Both the position numbers and the translations under genes were made by a program. DNA of 64,000 nucleotides, taken from contig CAJJDO010000029.1 of assembly GCA_905183005.1 (NCBI GenBank), positions 340,091-404,090 on the forward strand, written 5' to 3'. Positions 1 to 13,500 of this stretch are shown here, piece after piece. The stretch is from Paramecium pentaurelia (taxonomy: Eukaryota; Ciliophora; Oligohymenophorea; Peniculida; Parameciidae). Position 1 is the stretch's first letter. Each line of letters begins with the position of its first letter. Under the pieces are notes generated by a model. The model was not told the DNA's origin and ran no database searches. It saw nothing but the letters and a program-made list of their open reading frames with translations.

Positions 1-645
1 ATTCTTCTTCTTTTCTTTCTCTTTCATCAACAAATGATTTTTCCTTTTCAGTTCTTTTATCAAATAAATTTCTTATTTCAGTTTAATAATTATTCAATAA
101 ATTAGCTCTCTAATTTAATTATTATTATATATTTATACTTCTTCTATATATTCATTTTCTATAGATTCAAGATCTTCATGTATACATTCTCTTAATTAAA
201 AAAATTATGATCTCATTTTCTAAATTAATGTTTATATATCAATAGCTTATTCTTTTATCATTTTACCAAAATCATCATCTTTCTTATTCAATTCATCTAA
301 AAATTATTTAATTAATTCATCTTTAGCATGCATTATTTATCCAAATTTATCTTTCTATTAGTTTATCAATTTATTAAGTTCTTCACATTCATCTTTCTCT
401 TATAAATTACACCATTCTTATTCCAATTCAGCATTTTTAGAATTAGCTTTTTTACTTTCATCTTCTATTTTATTTGCCCTTTCTGCTCTTTTAAATTCTT
501 CTTATGCTCTTGTTTCCTTTTATTTTTAATCATTTTTCTATTTGATTGTATATAATTCTTCTTTTTTTGTACGAATCAACATATCAATATTACCTCTACT
601 CTTTTAAACTTATTCTGATCCCTTTGCTTATTTTTTAGAATCCAT
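1..645 (-). CDS. DRC1-like dynein regulatory complex subunit (N-terminal part, truncated by window edge)
   Basis: The minus strand starts at an ATG (643-645) and runs off the left edge. The translation is almost entirely charged coiled coil. Segments such as HAKDELIKQFLDELNKKDDD and EQAIDIQTLIQKMRSQF, then ERANLLNNYQTEIRNLFDKR, follow the NYD-SP28 type domain of DRC1/DRC2. The kmd-D-Y-K-M-like spacing and the ERAxLL motif are closer to DRC1 than DRC2. A 29-nt intron (begins gtataaata, ends aaattag) restores frame ahead of the RANLLNNY part. In the family this subunit is part of the nexin link that holds axonemal doublets together and regulates inner dynein arms. The start lies only 28 bp downstream of the kinase stop. 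N-terminal sequence before the conserved domain is shorter than in animals. Family assignment is confident; DRC1 versus DRC2 is less so. Confidence 0.7.
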
Positions 646-673
646 CAGTTATATAAATATATTTATATTAATG

Positions 674-2983
674 TCAATTGGATAAAAAATCAATTAAAAA
701 TTTCTTAGCTTTCTCTTTGTTTTAACATTTCTGTTTTTGACTCTCTTAAATTCTTTCTAGTATTTTAGCAAAGGTTGGTCTTTATGAAGAATCTCTTTAA
801 AGACAATCCTTAGCTAAAATAGCCAAAATAGGTGGATTACTAAATTAAGGGATCTCAACTTAAGTATGTCCCCATCCAACTGTTCCAATAATTTATGTAA
901 TAGAAAGATTTTCATAAGGTATTTTACCAGTTATAATTTCCCATAGAATCATTCCAAAAGAATATACATCAGATTTCTCAGTATAAGGTTCTCCTCTCAT
1001 AATTTCAGGTGCCATCCAATGTGGTGTTCCAATCATACTTTTAGTTTTCTTGCTTTTAATTCTTGAAAGTCCAAAATCACATAATTTGACATTCCAATTT
1101 TAATCAATCAAAACATTAGATGATTTCAAATCACAATGCATTATTCTTCTACCATGAAGATTATTCATTCCTAAAGTAATATCTTCAATAATTTATATAA
1201 AATTAAGATTTTTAGTTTTCCTTTTATGAATATGATCATATAAACTCCCATTTTCCATATATCTAAAATTTATATCGTTAATTACTCAGTAATTAAGTAA
1301 AAATTATGTCTCTTTATACAAACACCCATATACAAAACTATATTAGGATGTCTTAAATTAGAGATAACTTAAACTTCTTTTAGAAAATCAGCCATTAATT
1401 ATTTATGTTTTTATTCATCTTTCCTTTTACAATAAGATTTAATAGCTACATCTTAACCAAGCCAAATTCCTTTAAAAACAATTCCATAACTACCCTTTCC
1501 AATCTAAGATCCTTGTTTAATTTCTTAATAATTAATCAACAATTTCTCATTAATTCCTAAATTCTTCAATAGACTCATAAGTTTCTCTTAATGTTTCTAT
1601 TATAGATTCTTCTCTTATAATATATTATATTTGCTAGGTGAATTATTTTCTAATTACTAATCCTATTATTTTTCATTAGAACTGCAAGAACTTACATCTG
1701 AATATTCTGAGCCAGAAGCATTATTAAAATTAAAATTGCTTACTACCTTATTAGATTCTACTTTTAAACTTTAACCTTAATTCCCTTATTTTGGTGAGAA
1801 TTTTGCAGTCTCTTATTATTATTATTCTTATTATTCAGGTGATGTCTACTTATCATCTGATCCTGATGATCTTTTACGTTTTGATTTCTTTTATTTGAGA
1901 ACTTCCATTCCAGGACTTTCTACTGCTGTAGGTTCAATCTTTTGGATTATAGAATACAGTTAATCATATTTTGATGATTAATCACCTGAATTTTCACTAT
2001 CAGCTCTATGGATTTACCCTGCCATTTTTTTGATATAATATTTCTTATGTATATTAATTTACTGAAGTATTAGTTTTCTGTGTCCCAATATCTCAATACC
2101 TAATTCTTCTTTTAATTCAACATCTGTTAGATCGTGTAAAATATCTCCGATCATGTGATTTTTAATAAAATTTTCTTTATATTATGATAACCCTAAACAA
2201 TCTAACCAAGTACAAACCTCATCTATATTCCATTCCTACACTATTAAATTAAAATATAATATAAGATTTAAATACTTTTCTTTTTCCCTTTCAAACTCAC
2301 TGTCTCATTCAATGCCTATAAGGTTTCGAATCCATGTGTTTCCTGCTAGATTTAGTGTATTTCCTCTTATTTAGTATTGGGTAATGGTTGAGGATATAAT
2401 TTATTATTATCTATCACTAAAAAAGCAGAAAACACGTTTTCAAAATCACAAGGAACTTAATCAACTGCTTTTTACTCTTTTAATTTATCATTATCATATA
2501 ATTAATAAGTCAGCTCTCTAGTAATTGAATTGTAAAAATAGCCAGGACCATGCTTCTTATTGTCTAAAAATTCACCTACATTGATACTTGTATATAAATA
2601 CCTGAGTAAATTGAGTTCTCAGCATAATAAATAGTACCTCGTCCATGTTTACAATTATTGATCCATTGTCCAACATATCTATCACCATAAACTCCAAAAT
2701 GTTGTCCATGTCCATTCTTTTTGTTATGTTACCATTATCCAATATACAATTCTCCACTATTGTAATAATATTTTCCAGTTCCATGTTTTTTATTTTAATG
2801 CCATTCCCCTTCATAACGGTTACCATTAGCAAACTTATACATTCCTTTACCATGTTTCATGTTGTCTTTCATCTCTCCTTTACAAATTAATAAAAAGTAA
2901 ATACCAAGATATTCATCATTATTTGAGTAAATGACATGATGTTAATTATTTGTTTGTCTTTTCAAAAAACCAAACAATTTCAT
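674..2983 (-). CDS. MORN-repeat / SAM-domain / Raf-like (TKL) protein kinase
   Basis: Removing four introns (27, 26, 35 and 23 nt) gives exactly 733 codons, ATG at 2981-2983 and TGA at 674-676. Order of domains: five MORN repeats near the N terminus (YLGEM, YEGEW, YIGQW, YVGQW, YSGEF, each with the KHGxG-type tail), a SAM domain (begins WNIDEVCTWLDCLGL, contains ILHDLTDVELKEELGI), a Ser/Asp-rich linker, then a protein kinase domain at the C terminus. Kinase motifs: glycine loop GKGSYG, VAIKSY lysine, NLRHPNIVLYMG, HCDLKSSN catalytic loop, DFGLSR, GTPHWMAPE, and DVYSFGMILWEI. The LRHPNIVLYMG signature places it with TKL/Raf-like MAPKKK enzymes. The usual HRD arginine is cysteine here. MORN repeats suggest membrane or cytoskeletal anchoring and SAM suggests self-association; both are inferences. 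Confidence 0.88.
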
Positions 2984-3298
2984 TTCTAAAATTTATATTA
3001 TTAATATATATCATTTATCTTATTGTATGAATTCATCTATAAATATTCAATCATATATCTTTTTATTAAAAATTATTTATAATATCTCTCATTATTATAA
3101 AATTAGTTAAATTGCATCTTATATATATTTTCATTAAATCCTCAATAAAATCATATCTCTAATCCTAATCAATTATTTTTTTATTTAATGAATTCAAAAC
3201 AGACTCAATTTATATATTATACATTCTATCAATTAAATAATTGATCTTTTGAATTCTTAATTTTTCTTTGTTATAAATTATAACAAAAATATTAAGCA
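2984..3298. other. Divergent intergenic region
   Basis: AT-rich spacer between the kinase start (minus strand) and the hypothetical gene starting at 3299 (plus strand). It probably contains both promoters. No ORF with coding-like composition or other recognisable element was seen. Confidence 0.5.
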
Positions 3299-3982
3299 AT
3301 GAATATTAAAGAACTGAATCAATTTATACTTGATTATGAACTCAAACCTTCATAAAAACTAATTAAATACCTTGTAATCATTGGAATATCAGCAATGAAA
3401 AACAAAACTTAAGACATTTCCATTGAAACCATTAAACTAATTGCAAGTTATAATTTCAAATTTTCATTTTTGTTTAGGTTCTTGTAAATAGCAAAAACTA
3501 AGAGATGGAATGGCAGAACTTAAAGAAAAAGTCATTAATATATAATAATCTTTATCAACAAAAAGTGGAAACTTAATTTTTTCTCAAAATAAATCAAATT
3601 AGAAATATAAGGATTAATTAATGGATTCATAATTTTCACCGATCCTCAAGAAAAAGGATGATTTATAAAATAGATCTAAAAAGCCTCATATAAAATAAGA
3701 TATTGATATCAATCTTAAATCATTAAATTAGAATAAAAAAGAAAATAATCCATAAAACAATCAATTTTAATACTAATCTTAATCAAATCAATAAGTTTAA
3801 TAATCTAACAATTATTTTATATAAAAAAAGGTTAGTCTTGATCAAATAGCAAATAATTTTCTTAGTTCCCCATTGGTAAAGAATCCAATATCAGCCAGAA
3901 ATATTACATAGTAAGAAAGTGAACTTAAATGTAATTATTCATAATATATTCAATAGTTTTTTTTAGAATTCATGGAAATTGA
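3299..3982 (+). CDS. Hypothetical Gln/Asn-rich protein
   Basis: ATG at 3299; two short introns (31 nt, gttata...gtttag, and 26 nt, gtaatt...caatag) give a 209-codon frame ending in TGA at 3980-3982. The N-terminal 60 residues look globular (for example KYLVIIGISAMKNKTQDIS, then CKQQKLRDGMAELKEKV). The rest is low-complexity, rich in Gln, Asn, Ser and Lys. I recognise no family. The second intron is the weaker inference; without it the frame would run on into AT-rich spacer, which is less credible. Confidence 0.5.
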
Positions 3983-4494
3983 TTTGAAATTTGTTGATTT
4001 TACATTGTATATTTATAAACACTTACCGATATTTTTAATTTTTGAACTTTTAATTATTTCTTTATAGAATTATTAAAAAATTATGTTTTATATACTATAT
4101 ACTTTAGATGTTTAATTATTATTATTAATATTTATTCTTATTTTTTAATATCATATAATATAATTATCATATCATAATCTAATATAATTAATAACAGATT
4201 ATTATTTTACATTATCATTATTAATTAAAAATATTAAAATTTTTTTGTATAGTTAAGGGATTAAGATTGTAGATTTGATTAATATCTAAGAGATGTTCTT
4301 TTTTAATTTGTCTTAAGTAAATAAGTAATGAAAAATGATTTTAAAGAAATTTCAACATTTAATTATGAATAAGTGAATATTATTATTTAATAGATTTGAT
4401 ATAAATCTACAACAATATATGCATTTTCTGTGTAGATTATTCTTGTATTATTAACTTTAATATATTTAAATCAAAATTTTTATATACAGATATT
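3983..4494. other. AT-rich intergenic spacer
   Basis: Very AT-rich sequence with no coding-like reading frame beyond what AT-rich DNA gives under a one-stop code. Nothing else was recognised. Confidence 0.4.
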
Positions 4495-5927
4495 ATGTTG
4501 AATTCCAAGGTTCAAGAAATTAAATAATCAAGTTATAATGATTATATTTTTGATTCATGGGCTAATACTAATGAAACATCAAGAGTTTAAACTAATTAAT
4601 AAACTCAACTGAAAATATAGAGTTAAAGATAAAAAAAATTTAAATACAGTAATATATTGTATTAAAATAATGATTAAATAATTACAACTAAATCTCAGGT
4701 TCATTAAAAATATTAAGATGTATAACTTAATTCATTTAGCAATAATCTTGATGAATTAAAATAAAAGGAATAATATGTAATATATTTATTTATAAAGAGA
4801 GTTTCCAAAAATACTAAAAAGTTAGATCTACCAATAGAAATCATTCAATATGTAGGAATTAAAATGAAGATTTAGAAATAAAATATGAAAGTATAGCTAA
4901 TTGTTCAACAATATTTTCTTAACGGATTAAAAATAGTTAAAAAAAATAATTGAGTTATTCTTAGAATTGCAAATTAATCCTTCCAAAAATTAAGAAGAAA
5001 TAAACTTAAAAAATATTAATAAATAAATTTCTAGTTATTTGTAGAGTTATTGGAAAAATTATCATTTTATATTTCAAAACTTTGTCTAATACAAATCCAT
5101 TAAAAATAACAAATAATCTTAAATTATAAAAAGTGTTAAATCTAAGGAAAATCTTTAAATATGATAGAAATATAAGTGATTCATTATCAAAATCTATCAG
5201 AGAATGGGTTAAACCCTCACTATAAAAAATATTTTATCATCTCCAAAATACATTAATTTATACTCAAGATGAAAAAGTATTAGATTTAAGAAAATTGAAA
5301 GATTAAGAATAAATTTGGACTTTAAACTTTGCAAAATTTCTATTTCAGAATTTAGAACTAATCACTAGAAAAGGTAATATTCCAAAAGAAATTATAAAAG
5401 CTATGTCAAATGCCTTATACTAAGAAAATAATTAATATGTATAATTATTTCTTGCTTAAAGAACTAAATTTTATAACTATCCTTTCAGTATTTTAGAAAT
5501 CCAATTAATATGTTCTGAATATATTTTATTTAATGCTATTGTAATTGAATTATTTGATTAAGCCAATAATTTAACATATCAATCTTTCAATCATAATCTT
5601 AATTGTAAAATTTAAGTATTAAAATTGACAAGCATAATTAATGTGTTTTACATAAATATATTTAAAGATATGCCAATAATTAATTTTGATTATAAAGACG
5701 AATAACTATATTCTAGAAAGTTATATATCACTAATGATTAATAGTAACTATTATAATTGGTGGATACAAAAGAAATCAATAACTCAGAAACTCTAATTTT
5801 AGGATTAAAACATTAAGATTATATTTAACGTATACTATAATAAAAAGAGAAATAGAAATAAAAGTTAGAATTAATTTTCAACAAATTTATAAATAATCTA
5901 TACTCTTAAATAGATATATCTGAGTGA
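4495..5927 (+). CDS. Hypothetical multi-exon protein (exon boundaries unresolved)
   Basis: ATG at 4495 opens a Gln/Asn/Ser-rich exon (starts MLNSKVQEIKQSSYNDY). Coding-like sequence changes frame around 4890-5150, where several GTA...TAG stretches could be introns. From about 4960 to 5927 one frame is open and clearly protein-like, with segments such as SIREWVKPSLQKIFYHLQN, FAKFLFQNLELITRKGNI and KEIIKAMSNALYQENNQY. It ends at TGA 5925-5927. Two other frames remain open to about 6090 and 6140, so the C terminus may lie further right after one more intron. No family is recognised. The protein looks helical and intracellular, without signal peptide or membrane segment. Confidence 0.45.
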
Positions 5928-7528
5928 TCTGATTATTTTCATCTTCTTAAACTTCTAAATCAATCAACAAATTAATGTGTAATTATATTTTATTTTCATG
6001 TTAATTTTGATTAATAAGCCTTAAATATAAGAATTATAATCAAGAACTATATAAATATAGACGAATCATATTCAAAAATAAAGTAGTTTTGAAAATTAGA
6101 GTCTGATTAACGTTGATAAAAAATAGAATTTCTTTATTTAATGATAGTCAGATTTAATCTGCATTTATAGATATTCTTTTCTTTTTTTTAATTTATTTAA
6201 TATTTATAGTTCTAATTCATATAAATTCATAAAAGAACTTTATAAATTTATCTGAAATCTTTCATTTTAATTAAGTTTTATTTTAACTTTTTTAAACTTC
6301 TTCAAAATTTAACATTTAAAAGAACTAATTAGCACAATAATAAAAATAATTTTTGAATAATATTGTAGCCTACAATAATTAGAAATTTTTCAGTTTGTTG
6401 AAGAACCTTATATATAATATAATATAAATTTTAAAACATCAGTCTAATGATCCAAATAATAATTACCACATTCTAAAATTGAGAGTTATAGTATTTAAAT
6501 TGAAAAATAAATTCAAAATCAACAATCATTCCAACAGGCAAAGAAATTAAAAGGATAAAAATGCAATTAAGTGTAATTTCATAAATCAAACTAAGACTAA
6601 AAATTAAATAATGTATGTATAAATAAGAATAATTTTATATGAGTTACTTTAAACATGATTCTTTAGATATATAGTGTGAAAGTTTATCCAAATCCTTTTT
6701 AAATTTTAAATAACTTTTGTACTTTAAAATAATGAGAATTTAAATTTAATTTACTTTAAAAGCTTTTTGGGAATATCTAATAGTTCATTAAAAAATATTC
6801 AATTTATAGTTCATGCAGATTTAGATAAAAAATGCAACATTTAGGTCTTAAAATAAACTTAAAAATAATGATAATGAAAATATCAAAAATAAATCAATTT
6901 ATTTTAAAATGGTTACAGAGACTACAATTATTACTTCGCTCCACTCCAATTGTATTTTAATATTTGGAAATTTGCTACATATATTTAGTTATCCTGAATT
7001 TTAAGATTTTATATTCAAAATTTAAATAATGGAGTTTTAAAGTTATTAGAATGATATTTTATAGATGATTATGTTCTTATTGAATGATTTAGCTATAAAA
7101 ATATTAAAAATTATCCTCAAAACTTGAATTTTTGATGGTTGATCCTAATTAAGAATTTTATGGATTAACTATAATATTGTTTTCATATAATGGTTTAATT
7201 ACATTATGAAGAATACAATAGTCAAAATCATAATCGAATACAAACCAGATTTAAGAGGAATGAATTATTGACATGAAAATTTTAATGTAAAGATTAGAGA
7301 TGATTAATTTATGATTAGCAAAACATTTAAATATGTAATAATTACTATGAATTTAATTGATTATAAAAAAAAGAAGTGATTACATTGATGTATGGTGAAT
7401 AATGTAAAAATGAAATACCTTTAATATATATTCTAAAAGATTATGATATTGATATTCTTAATTATGAATTTGATTTTATTTTGATGTGACACCCTGATAT
7501 AAATTTATTTAAAATTATTTAAGAGGGA
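5928..7528. other. Unresolved region, possible decayed coding sequence
   Basis: About 1.6 kb in which short coding-like pieces appear on the plus strand in changing frames. Examples: the piece beginning MVTETTIITSLHSNC near 6910, and the piece beginning MVDPNQEFYGLTIILF near 7138. TGA codons are much more frequent here than in neighbouring genes, and the frame changes are not easily explained by short GT...AG introns. It may be a pseudogene, a fast-evolving gene with many introns, or spacer. The last part, just before 7529, should include the dynein promoter. No gene is called. Confidence 0.3.
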
Positions 7529-10500
7529 ATGTCACAACCTAGTATGTCATTCTTTCAAACTCGTTAAAGGGCTATTTACTCAGAAGTGATTAACCCTGAA
7601 AACTCGGTTATGTACTAAGTAATGTCGTAAAATTATAATAGGACATGTCATATTTACCAGATATAACTTTGAATACGACTATGAAATAAAGAGTTCCTAA
7701 GGCTTATTCATTAAAGAAAACTACAAATACATCTAGACTATCTGGGGCACATTCAATTTAAAAGAGTAATAGAATCAATAATTAATTAAGTCTCTGAGGA
7801 ATTGGTGGTGGAACCTAAAGTGCTTGAACCATATGAGCCTATTGGAGATAATATTCCAAGAAAAGTAGCAATCAATAGAAAATAGAAGCTTTATGCATCA
7901 TTCAATATACTGCAGTTATTAGATTAAGAAGTATGAATATAAATTTGAAATTTATAGGGTATCGATTTAAATATGACAAACCCATAAGTCTAATGGTTAC
8001 CACTTGAATTATTTGATGATAATTCAAATGATGATTATCCAAATGAGGATTGGATAAAGAGAAAAGTAGATGAAGAAGGAAGAAATAGAAAACTATATGC
8101 AACTTGTTTGTTGAAGGAAGATGGTATTTATGAAGCAAGAAGATGTGAAATTTTGGAGTTTTTAGATGGCTTATTTCATGGAAAATTAAAAGAAAAAGAT
8201 GGAAGAGATTTTAAGACTCATAGATTATATATTTGTTTTGATGCTGAAGATCCTCGTAAATTTGTAAAAAGATTGGGAACAGCATTAAAAAATAGAGAAC
8301 ATGCTGATAGCAGAGTTAGATATAATTATTTTATTGATGGTATGCCAATCTAAGATTTAAGTGAATTGGATACAGAATAAAAAAGAAGATTAGAATAATT
8401 AGCAAAGACTAAGAAATTAGAAAATTTAGATACTACAGCTTTGATTGCAGAAGTTAATTATGATTATATGAGAACAATGAATAAAATTATTTTTGATAGA
8501 TATTTAGAATATGAAGATGAAGAATTAAATTTATAAATAGATGAAGATATATCTAAATAAGTACCTTATTATGGGATGTTCTAAGTGAGTAAGGAGAAAT
8601 AATTAGAAATGTATAATCCAAGAGAAATAACTTAAATTGATCCAAAGAATTTTAGAGAAACCTTTAAGGATTTTTGTTTTAGCACTCTATTTATTAAAAC
8701 TGAAGTTATTAGAGCATTATAAGAAATTAGATATGAATGTAATAAGATGTAAGAATTTGAAATCTTCAATTATCAAATAGACAAAGTAATGGTTTTAGAA
8801 GAATTCAAACATGTATAAGAGAGTTCAATTTCATAAATGCTTTATTCTTTAAGAGGATCTTGGATTTAAGATTTATTAAAAATAATGAAGACTTACTTTT
8901 CAGGAGTAGGTAAAGGATGGTTTAATATGAAGGAATCAAATAAAATAACTTATGATTTTGGTAAATTGAAAAGATTCTTAACTGTTGTAAGATTAATGAT
9001 GTAAGATACTGTATAGAGTTTAGTTGAAAACAATTATAAAAGATTTGTTAATTATTTGAAATAATTCATTCCTGATGAAGTAAATGTAGATGATCCATCA
9101 AATATCATCAATAAATTTAAAACAGTAGGTGTTAAACCTATATTTACAATTGATATGATTAAAACTAATGATGATAAAGAATTTCTTTATTCAACATCTC
9201 CCATAAATTTTGTTAATATGATTATACAATTATTTGACAAAACTCTTGATGAAATTACAAAAGTACCTGATTTGGAACCTAAATTACTTACTGATCTTTA
9301 TAAATAGAAAACAGATTCTTTTATTAAAACTCCAGTCAAACCAAAGGAAAGACCTTAAACTCCAAATCCTAATGAAAGACCTAAAAAATATCCAGATGAA
9401 AATAAATGGATATGGTTGTTAATTGAACATATTAAAGATGAATTAATTAGAGGAATTAAACCTTTATAGGATTATTTACAAATATTTGAGAAATTTAAAC
9501 CTATTTTATAAATGAATCCTGATGATGAGATTAGAAGAATTGAAATGGATGATAATCCTTGGGAAATAGATTAAATTAAAGAAGAGATATTTAAATACAA
9601 TAAAATGGAAGAAGAACTTAAAACTTAAATTCCTGATATTGTAGAAGTTTCAATATTTTAAGTTTAATGTAGAGAAATAAAAATGTATTTATGTGAGAAA
9701 TATTCAATGATTAGCAAATTATTAGTTGATATGATAGCAAGAAAGGCAAGAAAGAAGACAATGGAGATCTTTTAAGATTATTAGAGAATATAAAATAAAA
9801 TTAAAGAAAATCCTAATAACATTGAAAAATTAACAGATATTAAAGAATTTATGTAAAATTTACCTAATGAAGTTGACAAATTAAAGGTTGAAACTTAGAA
9901 ATGCTTTGATATATATAAAATATTAGATGAATTTAGTTATAGAGGATTTTAAAAAGAAGATTTAGATAGAAAATGGTATGTATTTGGATGTCCCAAAGAT
10001 ACTTTTGATTTAGTTGCAAAAAGATAAAAAGATATGGAAAAAGAGAAAGTTAAATTTTAAGATGAAATGAAAGTATCATAAGAAGAATTTAAAGAAAGTA
10101 TTGATAATTTGGAAAGAACTATACAAAATTTCAATTAACATTAAACTTTAAAAAGTCATGCAGAAATTGCATAAACTGCATAAGATGTTAATAAATACTT
10201 AGCAGAATTTTAAGAACAAGCACGTAAATTTAATTCTAGAGAAGCCTTATTTGATTAAGAATAAACAGATTATAATAAAATTACTTTACTCTAAAGAGAA
10301 TTTTTACCCTATAGTAATTTATGGATAACTACAAATTAATGGTTTACAAACTCTGAATCTTGGATGAAGGATGAATTACCTACAATTGATGCTGTTGCTG
10401 CTGAAAAATGGGTTGAAGAGGCTATCAGAATTTTAACAGGAGTTTGCAGATTTTTTAAAGAAAAAGAATTATAAGGAGTCTTAAGAATTGCAACTTCAAT

Positions 10501-13500
10501 TAAATAACAAATTGAAGAATTTAAACCAAAAGTTCCATTATTGGTTGCACTTCGTAAATAAGGAATGAAGGAGAGACATTGGTTAGAATTAAAAAATAGA
10601 ATTGGATTTGTTAAACCTTAACCAGAGAGTGAATTCACATTTACAAAGGTATTAGAAATGGGTTTAATGTAAAATGTTGACATTTGTGTTGAAGTAGGAG
10701 AAAAAGCATAAAAAGAATATATGATTGAAACAATGTTAGATTAAATGGAAACTATGTGGGAAGGAATCAATTTCCAAATGTTACCATACAAATCAATTAC
10801 ATTTATAATTAGAGGTTATGATGAAATTCAATAAGTACTTGATGAACATATTGTAAATACTTAAGCTATGTCTTTCTCCCCTTTCAAAGGTCCATTTGAA
10901 GATAGAATCAATAATTGGAATACTACTCTTAAAATGACATCTGATGTCTTAGAAGAATGGTGTAAATGTTAGGGATAATGGATGTATCTATAACCTATTT
11001 TTGATTCACCAGATATTGCAAAACAATTACCTGCAGAAACTAAGAAATTTAAAACAGTAGATTAAACTTGGAAACATACTATGACATAAGCTAAAACTTA
11101 TGCTCAAGTCTTAAGAGTTTGCACTTAAGAAGGTTTATTAGAAAGATTATAGGAGGCAAATAAAAATTTAGAAATTATTTAAAAAGAACTCAATAATTAT
11201 TTGGAAAAGAAAAGAGAAAAATTTGCAAGATTCTATTTTCTTTCTAATGATGATTTATTAGAAATCTTATCATAAACTAAAGAACCTACAGCAGTTTAAC
11301 CACATTTAAGAAAGGTATTTGAAAATATCAATTCAATTGAATTTGATGATGCTAAAAAAATTCATGCTATGTACTCAGCTGAAGGTGAAAAAGTAGGTTT
11401 CGTTAAACTATTAGATCCAAATAAAAAAAATGTAGAAGATTGGATGGGAGAAGTTGAAGATATGATGAAATCAAGTGTTAGATAGGCATTAGTTAATAGT
11501 GTATCTGATTACTTAGTCAAACCAAGACATGAATGGGTATTATTACATCCTGGATAATGTGTATTAAATGGTTCTCAAATCTTATGGACAAAGGAAGTAG
11601 AACAAGCTATTAAAAGTAATAGTGTTATGGAATATTGGGAAAAAACATTGAAAACATAGATCAATAAATTGGTTGAATTAGTAAGAACCAAATTAACAAA
11701 GTAATAATAAACTACTATAAATGCATTAATTGTTATTGATGTTCATGCGAAGGATGTTGTTGAAAAATTATTTAAAGAAAATGTTACTGATGTCAGTGCT
11801 TTTGAATGGATTAGTTAATTACGTTATTATTGGGAAAATGAGGATTGCTTTGTTAAATGTGTTTAAACTAATTTCCCATATGGTTATGAGTATTTAGGAA
11901 ACACTTTAAGATTAGTGATTACACCTTTAACAGATAAATGTTATATGACTTTGATGGGTGCCTTAAAATTAAATTTAGGAGGTGCTCCTGCAGGACCAGC
12001 TGGTACTGGAAAAACAGAATCAACTAAGGATTTAGCAAAAGCTTTAGCAAAATAATGTGTCGTATTTAATTGTTCTGATTCAATGGATTATTTGATGGTT
12101 GGTAAATTCTTTAAAGGTTTAGCAAGTGCTGGTGCATGGTGTTGTTTTGATGAATTCAATAGAATTAATATTGAAGTACTATCAGTAATTGCATAATAAT
12201 TATTAATATTATTTGGAGAGAAAGCCAAAGGAACTCCATAAATAGAATTTGAAGGATCAATTATTAAAATCTAACCTACTTTTTCTGTGTTTATTACAAT
12301 GAATCCTGGTTATGCTGGTAGAACTGAATTGCCTGATAATTTAAAAGCTTTGTTTAGAGGTGTAGCTATGATGGTTCCAGATTATGCTTTAATTGGAGAA
12401 ATTATGTTTTATTCATTTGGATTTGAATTAGGTAGAGAATTAGCTAAAAAGATGGTTGCAACATTTAAATTAAGTTCAGAATAATTAAGTTCCTAAGATC
12501 ATTATGATTATGGTATGAGAGCTGTTAGATCTGTTATTAATGCTGCTGGTATTTTGAAATAATAAAATCCAACTATGGATGAAGAATAATTATTATTAAG
12601 AGCATTGAGAGATGTTAATGTACCTAAATTCTTAAAGGATGATCTTCCTTTGTTTGAGAATATTATTAATGATTTATTCCCTGGAGTTGAAAAACCAGTA
12701 TATTCTTATGGTGATTTATTAGAAGACTTAAATATCTGTTGTTAATAATAGAATTTATAAAATGTAAAAGTGTTTATTGATAAATGTTTATAATTATATG
12801 ACACAATTTAAGTGAGACATGGATTGATGTTAGTGGGTCCAACTGGAGGTGGAAAAACATCAACAATAACAACTTTACAAAAGGCTATGTCATGTAAATT
12901 GAAAGTACATACTCATATATTAAATCCAAAATCTATAACAATGGGTTAATTGTATGGTCAATTTAATGAATAAACACATGAATGGACAGATGGTGTTTTA
13001 GCATATATAGTTAGAGAAACTGTGAAAGATGAATCAGGTGAAAAACATTGGGTAATATTTGATGGACCTGTGGATGCCTTGTGGATTGAATCTATGAATA
13101 CTGTGTTAGATGATAATAAGAAATTATGTTTAAATTCTGGATAGATCTTAACATTAACTCCATATATGACTATGATGTTTGAAGTAGAAGATTTAGCAGT
13201 AGCATCTCCAGCTACTGTCAGTAGATGTGGTATGGTTTATATGGAACCAGAAGCATTAGGATATTAAGTATTAATTGATTCTTGGATCAATAAATTACCA
13301 GAAACTATTTTAGTTAAAAGTAAAATAGTAAAGAACAAATTAATAAATTGCTTTAAATAATATCTTGATCCAATGATTGAATTCTTAAGAAGATCTGTTG
13401 TTGAGATTGTTACATCCTCCAATAATAATTTAGTTTAATCTTTAATGAGAATTCTAGATTGTTATTTAGCATAATATATAGATACAGAATTAAAAAAGAT

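Noticed and set aside
2572..2890. Separate small proteins on either strand inside the MORN region
   Set aside because: They are shadows of the MORN-SAM kinase gene, which is explained by a single spliced minus-strand frame.
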